This document shows positions 1-9,622 of a DNA stretch of 64,000 bases, one piece after another (within the stretch, counting starts at the first letter, position 1; each line of letters starts with the position of its first letter). Source of the stretch: Harmothoe impar. Its lineage: Eukaryota > Annelida > Polychaeta > Phyllodocida > Polynoidae. Below the pieces are notes generated by a model that was not told where the DNA came from, searched no databases, and saw nothing but the letters and a program-made list of their open reading frames with translations. Location of the stretch: assembly GCA_947462335.1 (NCBI GenBank), contig OX381707.1, forward strand, positions 81,864,610 to 81,928,609, given 5' to 3'. Position numbers and translations under genes: made by a program.

Positions 1-1
1 T

Positions 2-781
2 GACAAATTGCCATATAAGTTAGACTTTACTTATGAAGGGGATCGCTTTTCTACCAACATCACCGTTCCAGGCAGGGCCCCTGTTTGCTGGAGGTGCCAT
101 GAGCAAGGGCACGTGAAGAGCGAATGTCCGAGAAGTAAGAGGGGAGAGGGGCCAAAAACAGGGTGGGGAGCTCTTTTCCAGACCCCGGACGATCGAAGGC
201 AGGTAGCCATGGACAACGAGGAGGCGGAGAGGAAACGAGCGGAACGAAGGACGACGGAGACCAAGACCCCCGAGGCAACTAAGGCGGTCATGGAGGCGAG
301 GAAACCTGAAGTGAGGAAGAAGGAGGGGACATCAAAACTGGCCTCGGCAGCAGCAGGTGCTCAGGTGTCGGGGGGAAATATGGGAAATAAGGGGAGTGAT
401 AAGGGAAACAGCAATGTGGCAAGGGAGAGAGTACAGATAAGGGATCCAGTAGAAAAGGAAGTAGAGCAAGATTCAGGCAAAGGGCGAGGCTTTTTCTCAA
501 AAGCATCAAATTGGCTAAACAATCGAGCAGGGAAAGGGGAGGGCGAGAAGAAGGATGGGAAGGAGGGGGGAGGTGCAGGGGTGGGAGAGGGAGGAGGGTC
601 GGGGGAAGGGAGAGGGGGAGTAACGGGACACGGGGAGGAGTCTATGGAGGTAGAGGAGAACAACCAGAAACGGAAATCGGTATATTCCCATATTCCAGCG
701 GCGGCCATGCCGTCGCCGCTGTCAGAAATAAAGAAGGCCAAATTGGCGAGTCAAGCCAGGCAGGGTACCAGTGCTACATAG
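2..781 (+). CDS. Retrotransposon ORF1 protein, 3' part (copy A)
   Basis: This is the C-terminal half of the ORF1 nucleic-acid-binding protein; the reading frame is open to the window edge and continues upstream, as copy C shows. A zinc knuckle C-x2-C-x4-H-x4-C (CWRCHEQGHVKSEC) is encoded at 86-127. After it come a basic/acidic low-complexity stretch, a Gly/Glu-rich segment and a lysine-containing C-terminus. It ends 23 bp before ORF2, in a different frame. It differs from copy C at only a few residues, such as Arg/Ser, Met/Tyr, Ser/Arg and Ser/Thr. The protein probably coats element RNA in the RNP, as in related elements. Confidence 0.88.
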   Translation, partial: DKLPYKLDFTYEGDRFSTNITVPGRAPVCWRCHEQGHVKSECPRSKRGEGPKTGWGALFQTPDDRRQVAMDNEEAERKRAERRTTETKTPEATKAVMEARKPEVRKKEGTSKLASAAAGAQVSGGNMGNKGSDKGNSNVARERVQIRDPVEKEVEQDSGKGRGFFSKASNWLNNRAGKGEGEKKDGKEGGGAGVGEGGGSGEGRGGVTGHGEESMEVEENNQKRKSVYSHIPAAAMPSPLSEIKKAKLASQARQGTSAT

Positions 782-804
782 GGTAGCCCCAGCCCAACTT
801 TAAG

Positions 805-3800
805 ATGACCGTAAAGGTAGCCACACTGAACGTGAGAGGGCTGAGAAACCCCAAAAAGGTCTCGGTCCTGTCGTATTTTATTTTGCATCACTGCATTAAT
901 GTGCTTTTTCTCCAGGAGACGTACCTGGTTTCCGACGAGGAGGCCAAGGGTATAGCAGACACCCTTGGGGCCCAGGCTTTCTGGAGTCATGGGAATAACT
1001 CCAGTCGGGGTGTTGGTATTTTGATTAGTAAGTCCCTCCAGTTTCAGATGGGTACATGGTACTCGGACGAAGCCGGAAGAGTCATTGCAGTAAATGTAAA
1101 AATAGCAGACGTTCCGTTTAGTTTCATTAATGTTTATGCCCCAAATGATATTTTAGACAGGAGGGCACTTTTTGCCTTCCTCCCTAATTTTTTGGTTGGA
1201 AATAAAAACATAATATTAGGTGGTGATTTTAATTGCATAGAAAATCCCACTTTGGATAAAGCGGGAGGTTCTATGCGAAAAGGTCATTTTGGTTCTAAAG
1301 AGTTGGGTGATCTGAGAAGGGATTTCCACTTGGAAGATATTTATCGCTCCAAATTCCCTCTTGGCCAAGAGTACACTTGGAATAATAGTAATGGTGTTTA
1401 CTGTAGATTGGATAGATTTTACAGCAACTCTGACTTTTTACAGTTTATATCCAGAATTTCCACTTACCACTGTTCATTCTCAGATCATAATATGGTTGTT
1501 GCAGAAGTCCGGGGCTACGAGCCAAAGCTCGTAGGGCCGGGCTTCTGGAAATGTAATACATCCATACTCGAAAATCCAGGGTTAGTAAAGGATATAAGGA
1601 AATTATGGGGCTTTCTATCCGGATCAGATCGGAAGGATCTTGACTGGTGGGAGTCTTGTAAAGTTTCCTTTAAAAATGTCATCATAAAACACTCTAAATT
1701 GATAGCACGCAGGAAACGTGAAGATGTTAGTCTCGTTGAGGCTGAACTAAGAATATTACGTGCATGTGAGATGCAGTCACCTGGGGAGTTTAGCCAGGAG
1801 ATACTATGTAATGAGAGGGCTCTGGCTAAACTCCTCGAAGAGAAGGTTGAGGGAGCTCGCCTAAGAGCAAAAATAGATCATATAGATCTGGATGAGAAGC
1901 CCAGTAGTTACTTTCTGAGTAAGGAAGTGACTAGGGGGAAAGATAAAGTTATCCAAAGTTTAGTTGTTGACAATGTCCCTATTGAGGGTCAGGAGGAGAT
2001 TCAAGACGCTTGTAGAGAGTTCTACAAGGGTCTTTTTTCCTCTGAACCTATAGATTTAAATATTGTTGATGAATTCACCTCTAACCTACCTTTTCTAGCA
2101 GTGGAGGACAAGCTTTATTGCGAAGGCCCCCTTACAGCCGCCGAGTGTCTCGAGGCCCTGAAGGGTATGAAGGATGGCAAGACTCCAGGCATAGATGGTT
2201 TGCCAAAGGAGTTCTATGTCCATTTTTTCCCCCTTTTTGGTAAAGATTTTGTACAAATCATGAACAATGCCTTCGACCAAGGTTTACTATGTCCATCCCA
2301 GAGAAAGGGGGTTGTAACTTTGATCTGTAAAGACCCCAACAGAAAGGTACTCCTTACCTGTTGGAGACCTATTACTCTTTTGACAGTAGATTATAAGATA
2401 ATATCTAAATCTTTAACTAATAGGCTTTCTAAAGTCATTTCCTCGGTGGTTGGACAGGAGCAGACCTGCGCAGTTCCAGGAAGGTCTATAACAGATCATC
2501 TGCACCTAATTCGATCCCTTTTTGACTATGTCCAGATGAAGGATGTCCCATGTGGCATCCTGAGTCTGGACCAAGCCAAGGCTTTCGACCGAGTGTCGCA
2601 CCAGTATATGTTTCTGTGCTTACAAAAATATGGTTTTGGCCCAGATTTTATATCCTGGGTCAAATTACTATATAATGATATTGTTTCATCTATACAGGTG
2701 AATGGCTTCCTGTCTGAACCGTTTAAGGTGGACAGGTCAGTCCGACAGGGATGTGGTCTTTCCCCTTTGTTATATGTCCTATGTATTGAACCTCTCACCA
2801 GGATGCTTTGTCTATCCCCCCATATACAGGGAGCAAACGTCCCAGGGTTCGAGGGCGAACTAAAGGTTATCCAGTATGCGGATGACACCTCTATTATCAT
2901 TCGGAACGAGGCTTCGGTGCGAGCCGTTCTGGATATTTCTAATAAATTCAGAAAAGCCTCTGGGGCTAAACTAAACAAGGAAAAATGTAAAGGAATGTGG
3001 TTTGGGAGGTGGGCTTCCAAACGTAACTATGTCTTTGGGATGAATTTTACTTATGATAGTTTGAAAATGTTGGGGGTTTATTTCTCCAGAAATGTAGAAG
3101 AATTGTCTAATATAAACTGGAACCCAATCACAGTAAAATTTGAGAATGTACTCGATTATTGGTTATGTAGAAAGACCTCTTTTAGAGGTAGAGCCCTTCT
3201 GGCCAACATTTTTGCCTGTTCTAAGCTGTGGTATGTCGGGAAGGTTCTACAGCTAGACAGGAAGCATCTGAAAATTTTTGATTCAAGAATGTATACTTTC
3301 ATATGGAAAGGTCAAGATCGAGTAAGGAGAACGGTGATGGTCTCCGACCTTATGGAAGGAGGCCAGAAAGTTGTCCATATTCCGACTAAATTGAAGGCTT
3401 TTCGCATTATGCATGTTATTGATCTTCTTTACAAAGATGTCCAGAACTACTGGACCTATTTTGCTGTTTACTTCATCGGTTTTCATTTAAGGAAGTGGAA
3501 AGAGGAGCTGGGGAGGAATTCAATTCCTCACTGCGACTCTATTCCCCCCTTTTATAGGGAATGCCTAACAGACTTTAAGAGTTTCTGTGAGGACAATCCA
3601 GAGATAGATTTAAAGATAATGTCTTCCAAAAAGGTTTATTCTATATTGTTACCCGATGTACAAGAGAAGGCGCAAGTTTCTCTAAAACATGAAAATGCTC
3701 ATTTAGATTTCCAGCTGGTATGGAAGAATACCTTCCACCCCTTTTTGTGCCCCCTTTTAAAGGACTTCAACTGGAGGGTGAGTCATGGTATTCTGCCAGT

Positions 3801-4269
3801 AAGGAGTCTTTTGCATAAGCAGGATGTTTTAACCACCCGCACAGATAAATGTCCCCTCTGTGAAACTGGAGTAGAGGATATTTTTCATCTGTTTTTAATA
3901 TGTCCCTTCACAAAGCCTGTTCTGGCAATCGTAGAAAACATTATAAAAGACATGACAGGTTCTACTGTTATTCTAGACAGGAATGCCCTTTTTTTCAACT
4001 TGCTCCCAAAAGAGTGTAGCAAGTTTATTCCCCTTTGTCTGTTAATTATATCTTTGTTTAAACATAATGTTTGGACTATTAGATGTAAAGTCGAAAAAGA
4101 GAGAAAAGTTTTCAATTCTAATAGTTTACTAGAAATGTTGTTAGCAGACCTGAAGTTTAGGTTTCAGGTCGATCTTAAAAGATTAAAAAGCCCCCAGTTT
4201 AAAAAGATGTGGCTCTGTAACGGAGCTCTGTGTACCCTCTCCAACGAAAGTTGGAGCTTCAACTACTGA
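805..4269 (+). CDS. Retrotransposon ORF2: AP endonuclease-reverse transcriptase (copy A)
   Basis: The 1154-aa protein nicks the target and copies element RNA into it. The endonuclease/exonuclease/phosphatase domain (about 1-232) has its motifs in order: Asn9 (TLNVRGL), Glu38 (LQET), NVYAPN, Asp141/Asn143 (GGDFN), RLDRFY, and Asp227/His228 (SDH). The RT spans roughly 440-760, with RPITLL, Asp589 and Asp595 in SLDQAKAFD, RQGCGLSP, and the catalytic YADD at 691-694. A C-terminal CCHC (C1016, C1019, H1028, C1033) follows WR-x-SHGILPVR, as in Tx1/L1-type ORF2. No stop or frameshift is present. The conserved start is ATG at 805; the upstream ATG of copy C is AAG here. It may be translated from the same RNA as ORF1 by reinitiation, which is inference. 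Confidence 0.95.
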   Translation: MTVKVATLNVRGLRNPKKVSVLSYFILHHCINVLFLQETYLVSDEEAKGIADTLGAQAFWSHGNNSSRGVGILISKSLQFQMGTWYSDEAGRVIAVNVKIADVPFSFINVYAPNDILDRRALFAFLPNFLVGNKNIILGGDFNCIENPTLDKAGGSMRKGHFGSKELGDLRRDFHLEDIYRSKFPLGQEYTWNNSNGVYCRLDRFYSNSDFLQFISRISTYHCSFSDHNMVVAEVRGYEPKLVGPGFWKCNTSILENPGLVKDIRKLWGFLSGSDRKDLDWWESCKVSFKNVIIKHSKLIARRKREDVSLVEAELRILRACEMQSPGEFSQEILCNERALAKLLEEKVEGARLRAKIDHIDLDEKPSSYFLSKEVTRGKDKVIQSLVVDNVPIEGQEEIQDACREFYKGLFSSEPIDLNIVDEFTSNLPFLAVEDKLYCEGPLTAAECLEALKGMKDGKTPGIDGLPKEFYVHFFPLFGKDFVQIMNNAFDQGLLCPSQRKGVVTLICKDPNRKVLLTCWRPITLLTVDYKIISKSLTNRLSKVISSVVGQEQTCAVPGRSITDHLHLIRSLFDYVQMKDVPCGILSLDQAKAFDRVSHQYMFLCLQKYGFGPDFISWVKLLYNDIVSSIQVNGFLSEPFKVDRSVRQGCGLSPLLYVLCIEPLTRMLCLSPHIQGANVPGFEGELKVIQYADDTSIIIRNEASVRAVLDISNKFRKASGAKLNKEKCKGMWFGRWASKRNYVFGMNFTYDSLKMLGVYFSRNVEELSNINWNPITVKFENVLDYWLCRKTSFRGRALLANIFACSKLWYVGKVLQLDRKHLKIFDSRMYTFIWKGQDRVRRTVMVSDLMEGGQKVVHIPTKLKAFRIMHVIDLLYKDVQNYWTYFAVYFIGFHLRKWKEELGRNSIPHCDSIPPFYRECLTDFKSFCEDNPEIDLKIMSSKKVYSILLPDVQEKAQVSLKHENAHLDFQLVWKNTFHPFLCPLLKDFNWRVSHGILPVRSLLHKQDVLTTRTDKCPLCETGVEDIFHLFLICPFTKPVLAIVENIIKDMTGSTVILDRNALFFNLLPKECSKFIPLCLLIISLFKHNVWTIRCKVEKERKVFNSNSLLEMLLADLKFRFQVDLKRLKSPQFKKMWLCNGALCTLSNESWSFNY

Positions 4270-4503
4270 ATAAAAACCTGTATATACATAACCTGTACCA
4301 TGTTTTTAGTTTACAGCAAGGGCCGGTTACCCGAAAGGGGCTGGAACCCGGAAACCATTGAAAAGATTGCCATGGGGAAGGGCAGTAGAGTGGCAGAGCT
4401 CCTCATTGCGAGGGCCTGAACCCGAAAATGATGAATGATTGTAAATAAAAATATAAATATGTTTGGGAAATGGGAAAGGAGGGGAAAAGAGGGACTAAGT
4501 CCC

Positions 4504-4504
<1 letters not shown>
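4270..4504 (+). other. Retrotransposon 3' UTR (copy A)
   Basis: This 235-bp region between the ORF2 stop and the poly(A) tract is conserved in all three copies (17708-17942 and 24422-24655). AATAAA overlaps the ORF2 stop, and an ATAAAAATATAAATA-like A/T run lies near the end. The conserved block is the likely template-recognition region for target-primed reverse transcription. Confidence 0.8.
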
Positions 4505-4535
<31 letters not shown>

Positions 4536-4536
<1 letters not shown>

Positions 4537-4655
4537 CCAATGAGGTCCATCCGAGGCGCGGTTATTGCTAGTTGAAAACTATACCCAATACCCCGCGGTG
4601 TCGTCCTGAAATATGGATCGGCACACGCAATTTCTGACATCTCCTAAGGGAGATG
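4536..4655 (+). pseudogene. U4 snRNA 3' fragment (nt 26-145), split by copy A
   Basis: It begins GCCAATGAGG directly after the poly(A) tail and runs to the terminal hairpin. The first 25 nt are missing, being upstream of the retrotransposon and outside the window. Confidence 0.92.
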
Positions 4656-5078
4656 ACAATTAAACAAAGATAACACTTTCTCTTCTCCCTATGCTCAACA
4701 GTGTTGGTCCCCCCACCACCCCACAATGTGTTGATTCCGCCATTTCGTTTCGTGATGTCACATTGTCAAATACAGACCACTCTCAATTGACAATTTAAGC
4801 CAATAAAGTGGGTGCAACCACTGACATAAGCAGTTGTCAGTAGTGCCAGACCTTGCCACTAGGTGCCTCCACCTACTCCCACTCTCCCCTTTAAACCAAC
4901 CTCTGCCACTCCAAAATGCCACAAACGAATAGTTGCTGGAAACCCTACAGAATATAACACATTCAATAATGTGTAACAATATTTCTGCCTCCACTTTGAC
5001 TCAACATTTCACCCATTAGGTGCCAACAAGAAACGTTTTAGGTGACATGATTAACTCTGCCGGTGCTAGGACACCTTT

Positions 5079-5097
5079 CCCCTGTAATTTGACTAAG
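5079..5097 (+). promoter_or_regulatory. PSE-like element upstream of U4 (representative copy)
   Basis: CCCCTGTAATTTGACTAAG lies at about -50 to -32 relative to the U4 start. Its core GTAATTTGA resembles the vertebrate snRNA proximal sequence element (a GTAACTTGA-type core). A TATAT run follows at about -30. Every intact unit has the same sequence at the same distance. It lies slightly closer to the start than the usual -55, so the assignment is tentative. This would be the promoter used by RNA polymerase II with SNAPc. Confidence 0.5.
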
Positions 5098-5128
5098 CAT
5101 ATATCAAGCCAGTTCACCTTCGCTCGGT

Positions 5129-5273
5129 AGCTTTGCGCAGTGGCAATACCGTAGCCAATGAGGTCCATCCGAGGCGCGGTTATTGCTAGTTGAAAACTAT
5201 ACCCAATACCCCGCGGTGTCGTCCTGAAATATGGATCGGCACACGCAATTTCTGACATCTCCTAAGGGAGATG
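5129..5273 (+). ncRNA. RNU4: U4 spliceosomal snRNA, block A copy 1
   Basis: The 145-nt sequence starts AGCTTTGCGCAGTGGCA and matches animal U4 nearly base for base through its first 70 nt. The U6-pairing stem II (CTTTGCGCAG) and stem I (TGCTAGT, one G-U with standard U6) are present. The 15.5K k-turn strands are CCAATGAGG and CCGAGGC. The central hairpin is rebuilt with different but pairing bases around loop TGAAATAT. An Sm-like site AATTTCTGA precedes a perfect 7-bp 3' hairpin, CATCTCC-TAAG-GGAGATG. U4 carries U6 into the tri-snRNP and is released on spliceosome activation. The preserved folding suggests a functional gene. The 3' end is set by analogy and may vary by a few bases. Confidence 0.94.
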
Positions 5274-5290
5274 ACAATTAAACAAAGATA
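5274..5290 (+). promoter_or_regulatory. 3'-box-like sequence after U4 (representative copy)
   Basis: ACAATTAAACAAAGATA follows U4 immediately in every unit. AAACAAAGA resembles the purine-rich half of metazoan snRNA 3' boxes, which direct Integrator cleavage. Blocks A and C both end at this point (6523, 40306). Confidence 0.4.
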
Positions 5291-5746
5291 ACACTTTCTC
5301 TTCTCCCTATGCTCAACAGTGTTGGTCCCCCCACCACCCCACAATGTGTTGATTCCGCCATTTCGTTTCGTGATGTCACATTGTCAAATACAGACCACTC
5401 TCAATTGACAATTTAAGCCAATAAAGTGGGTGCAACCACTGACATAAGCAGTTGTCAGTAGTGCCAGACCTTGCCACTAGGTGCCTCCACCTACTCCCAC
5501 TCTCCCCTTTAAACCAACCTCTGCCACTCCAAAATGCCACAAACGAATAGTTGCTGGAAACCCTACAGAATATAACACATTCAATAATGTGTAACAATAT
5601 TTCTGCCTCCACTTTGACTCAACATTTCACCCATTAGGTGCCAACAAGAAACGTTTTAGGTGACATGATTAACTCTGCCGGTGCTAGGACACCTTTCCCC
5701 TGTAATTTGACTAAGCATATATCAAGCCAGTTCACCTTCGCTCGGT

Positions 5747-5891
5747 AGCTTTGCGCAGTGGCAATACCGTAGCCAATGAGGTCCATCCGAGGCGCGGTTA
5801 TTGCTAGTTGAAAACTATACCCAATACCCCGCGGTGTCGTCCTGAAATATGGATCGGCACACGCAATTTCTGACATCTCCTAAGGGAGATG
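5747..5891 (+). ncRNA. RNU4: U4 snRNA, block A copy 2
   Basis: Intact; same sequence as copy 1, with T at nt 102. Confidence 0.92.
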
Positions 5892-6364
5892 ACAATTAAA
5901 CAAAGATAACACTTTCTCTTCTCCCTATGCTCAACAGTGTTGGTCCCCCCACCACCCCACAATGTGTTGATTCCGCCATTTCGTTTCGTGATGTCACATT
6001 GTCAAATACAGACCACTCTCAATTGACAATTTAAGCCAATAAAGTGGGTGCAACCACTGACATAAGCAGTTGTCAGTAGTGCCAGACCTTGCCACTAGGT
6101 GCCTCCACCTACTCCCACTCTCCCCTTTAAACCAACCTCTGCCACTCCAAAATGCCACAAACGAATAGTTGCTGGAAACCCTACAGAATATAACACATTC
6201 AATAATGTGTAACAATATTTCTGCCTCCACTTTGACTCAACATTTCACCCATTAGGTGCCAACAAGAAACGTTTTAGGTGACATGATTAACTCTGCCGGT
6301 GCTAGGACACCTTTCCCCTGTAATTTGACTAAGCATATATCAAGCCAGTTCACCTTCGCTCGGT

Positions 6365-6509
6365 AGCTTTGCGCAGTGGCAATACCGTAGCCAATGAGGT
6401 CCATCCGAGGCGCGGTTATTGCTAGTTGAAAACTATACCCAATACCCCGCGGTGTCGTCCTGAAATATGGATCGGCACACGCAATTTCTGACATCTCCTA
6501 AGGGAGATG
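6365..6509 (+). ncRNA. RNU4: U4 snRNA, block A copy 3 (array edge)
   Basis: Intact, T at nt 102. It is the last copy of the block; homology to the array ends 14 bp after the gene. Confidence 0.92.
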
Positions 6510-6523
6510 ACAATTAAACAAAG

Positions 6524-9310
6524 CAAACATGATAAAGTTCATTATTATTGTCATGATGCAGGTTGAAGATGCAATGTAAATTGTAGGTGACATTTGTATA
6601 GTAGCATTCCCAAAGTATTTTGTTTATGTTATCAGAGTATGTGAATAGGTAATTTTTAACTTTCATGCATGTATTTCATGTACCAAAGCTTCAGGGAGTA
6701 TATACTATTGCCATGCAGAATACGAGGCCAGCACGGCACGTCTCCAATAATCCTATATGGGGTGTGTGTGAGAAGGAAGTAGATGTATCTGTATTATAGC
6801 TCACCCTCATCCGTCTGCTAACTCCTAATACATTTTCACATTACGTGTGCAAGTTTCTTTCTTCAATGAAAATTAGACTATTTTGATGTAAGAGTAATGC
6901 AATTCAAGTACCCTCATCCACTCATCATCCCTGTATCCAGTCGGACTGGTCAGATCCGTTCTCCTCCTCACCGCCCGAACCAGTTTACTACACGGCACTG
7001 TGCTCTCACTCTTAGCGCACAAACTTAACATGGAATAATAATTAGTCATTAAGGCTGAATGAACCGCGAGGTAGTAGCAACTTCCAAAAAGGTCGGATCC
7101 AGGTTGGCGGGGAACGGTGAAGAGAGTCGTGACAGTCAGTCATATCCCTGGGACTGCCCCTCACATCGCACGCTGCTTCGCGACTATACATGTATATTCT
7201 GTGGACGTCAGGTCCACACATGGGGAAAAGTGCAAATATTTATCTTGGCTTCTGATGCAACTTTAAAGTAATGTATGCTTACTGTTGTTGAGAGAAGTCT
7301 GTTCAGTTCATTGATGCCAGAGGAGTTAAATCCAAACCAAACGGACCAAAGCGAAGCAGGGCGATAGAGGGGCGGTCTCGTCATAACACATCTACCTCCT
7401 GAGCTTTTGTAGTGCTCGTCTTATTGAGAATCGTGTGGGTTACGTGGATGCAGTCAGATCACAGCGTGAATGTGGTTTTACTAGTAAATTTGCCATTTCT
7501 TACAATGATTATTGCCGTTGTTGATTTACTTCCCGTTTGGGGGGAGCCGCATCCAGTAGTGGACGTGCTGCGGGATCAGACGGTGGCACACGGCGGCAGG
7601 GTGGTGCGCTTTTTCTCCTTCCCCGACTGCTACCTTTCATTTGTAAGTGTCAACTGTCGAGGTGTCAACTGTCATCACACGTGACCTTTTGACTATTACA
7701 CAGCGGCGAGTCGTCTTGTCGGCTTTACCGACACGTCGACGCCCGCTTTCTAACGTCACTCCGGTGTTTGTCTGCATGCCGTATTGTCTATAAAAGAGGG
7801 CATGGCCACTGCACACCAATCCCCCAATCAAGTGCCCGTATATATAGCTTTTTCCTACATAGCTACTTTTGTAGAGCGGCGTGAAGCCCCGAAACGCACT
7901 TCAACAGACACAAACTTGATTCGGAGGCTTGCGCTAGAGTAAATCAGTGTGGAAGTTTTTAGATAAATGGGTCGTTCCTTCCAGATTGACTATTGTGACT
8001 CCTGTTTTCTCGCAGCATGACATCAGTTTTCCTTTTCATTGTCATTATATAACATTCCTAGGTAATTGTCAAATGTTTGTGCTTAACTAAAATGTACTAA
8101 ACTTGTGATATTATTGTTTCTCCCCTTTCCTTGAATGACAAATAAAGGCTCTTGCTGTCCAGCCTTGCCGTGTGCCCTCTGGGAACGTCCTTGAGTTTTG
8201 TCTGTCTGTATGTCCATCCTCCCGTCCTGCCGAGGCAGGGCCGCTGGGGGAGGGGCGTGTGTCGCAGTGTGCCGCACCAATCCAGCTTGTCTGTTATCAA
8301 CCCGTGTAGAACCAAGAGGCGCTACCAATAAACTCTTGTAGCTTTTCAGCACACTGGTGTTTGTTTACCACTTATTGAATTACTCACATAGACTTAGATG
8401 AAAGCTAAAAAAAAATAAGACAGAAGTAGAACAAACAGATTTATATCGATAACTGTTGCATTATTATGATTCATGTTGCATTACAGTAAAACATAATAAC
8501 AAAATAACAAAATTCCATTCATAAGGAACACATTTAGATCTATAATTTAACATGGATGCATCAAATCTATAATACAACAGATTTATCATGCTGGTACCAA
8601 CGAGTTTATTATAACCAGGTTTTATCATTGCTTGGAATGTTTGATACATTAAACAAAACAGTATACTGTAGGGATAAAAATGTTGCATTTACCCTGTCCA
8701 ATGACACACACAAAAAACTTAATAAGAGCCAACCAATGATAGATCCAGTGCCATACTCATTGCAAATGTCTATTCTTGTCAAACACATTTATCATCAGCT
8801 GCCTTGCCCTGCAGGGCCTGCTGGTAATACATCATTCATTAAGTCATCTGATAAAAACCATGACATATGGTACTCTGTATTTGTTATAAATGCATCCTGT
8901 CACTCGTACCAATAATTTAACACACCAGGAATTGTGAACAATGATCACAAAGACTATCTTATTGCAATACTACAAAACTGGCTTTACCACAAATAGTTCC
9001 CCACAATAATGAGGGCAATATACTACAGAATAATATATTACTTAAGTTAATGCATTGTGACTTGATAGAATACAGTAGGAAGTAATATAAGCTTAAGGAT
9101 GGAGAGCACAGACACAGTGAGAAGACAGTGGCTGGCGGTCTACCTGACGGAGCGTTTCACCTGAAGCTGATGCACATTATGCTGCACCATCCTGCCCCCT
9201 ACTGGAGCTGAACAGAAGCTTGTCCTGCCACGGCCTTTAATACACAAGGTGTCATGGTACTAATAGCCAAACAGTCCCCACTAAAAATGGACTTCTAGTG
9301 GATATAATCA
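6524..9310. other. Intergenic, no gene recognised
   Basis: Low-complexity and unique-looking DNA. Short open frames (for example 7059-7271 and 7412-7684) have no recognisable domains or coding bias. The only structured part is the promoter/LTR-like segment near 7650-8380. Confidence 0.5.
7789..7796 (+). promoter_or_regulatory. TATA box-like site in a possible LTR/promoter segment
   Basis: TATAAAAG is followed 340-550 bp downstream by poly(A)-signal-like AAATAAAG (about 8142) and CAATAAAC (about 8328). That spacing suits a retroelement LTR. The end segment TTTTCAGCACACTGGTGT (about 8342-8360) recurs inverted at about 10553-10573 behind another AATAAG-like motif. I could not fix TG/CA ends or a target duplication. 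Confidence 0.3.
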
Positions 9311-9622
9311 GGCCAAAAAAAAAAAAGTTGTGTTCAGGTAACATGGCCCAAAAAAAAAAGGGTAGGTAGGTCGATTTTTTTTTTTTTTTACCAAATTTTT
9401 TTAAGGATTTTGAGACAAAATTCCTCCCATTTTCATATAATGTTCAGAAAAAATATATGATTTTCGGAAAAAATATATTTCAGTTAAAAAAAAGTGTTTT
9501 TTGGTAGAAAAAACACAAAAATGCCTTCCAAAAAAAAAAAAAAAAAAAAAAATTGGGTAGGGCCAACAAAATAGGGTCGCTAGGCCTAGGGATACCTGAA
9601 CACAACTTTTTTTTTTTTGGCC
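9311..9622. mobile_element. MITE with 30-bp TIRs and TCA target duplication
   Basis: The ends read GGCC, twelve A, GTTGTGTTCAGGTA and the exact reverse complement. TCA flanks both sides (9308-9310, 9623-9625). The interior is poly(A)/poly(T) rich with no coding capacity. Confidence 0.75.

Larger units (their letters stand above)
1..4535 (+). mobile_element. U4-targeted Tx1/L1-like non-LTR retrotransposon, copy A (5' end outside window)
   Basis: The copy runs from inside ORF1 at the window edge through a complete ORF2, a 235-bp 3' UTR and a 31-nt poly(A) tract (4505-4535). The base after the tail is nt 26 of a U4 snRNA gene, in the same orientation. ORF2 differs from copy C by a single internal amino acid (Glu/Asp in the segment before the RT core) plus one extra start Met in C, and the 3' UTR is nearly identical, so both are young. 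The order AP-type endonuclease, RT, C-terminal CCHC, with a separate CCHC-bearing ORF1, is that of the L1/Tx1 group, whose Tx1 clade is known for target-specific members. Clade assignment rests on motifs, not on a tree. Confidence 0.93.
4536..6523 (+). repeat. U4 snRNA tandem array, block A (618-bp units)
   Basis: The block holds just over three units: the U4 3' remnant after copy A, then full units starting at 5154, 5772 and 6390 (counted from the retrotransposon insertion point). Each unit is the last 120 nt of U4, about 470 bp of spacer, and the first 25 nt of the next U4. Block A units are 618 bp; a shared ACCCCACAATG...GATTCCGCCATTTCG variant separates them from blocks B and C. Similarity stops at 6523, just after the U4 3'-box-like sequence, and unique DNA follows. 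Confidence 0.95.

Noticed and set aside
2526..3020. Minus-strand frames inside the retrotransposon ORF2 copies (also at 16009-16458 and 22678-23172)
   Set aside because: Shadows of the RT coding sequence; no independent start context or motif.
7059..7684. Two open frames (70 and 90 codons) upstream of the TATA-like site
   Set aside because: No domain, no paralogue, no conserved start; length expected by chance.
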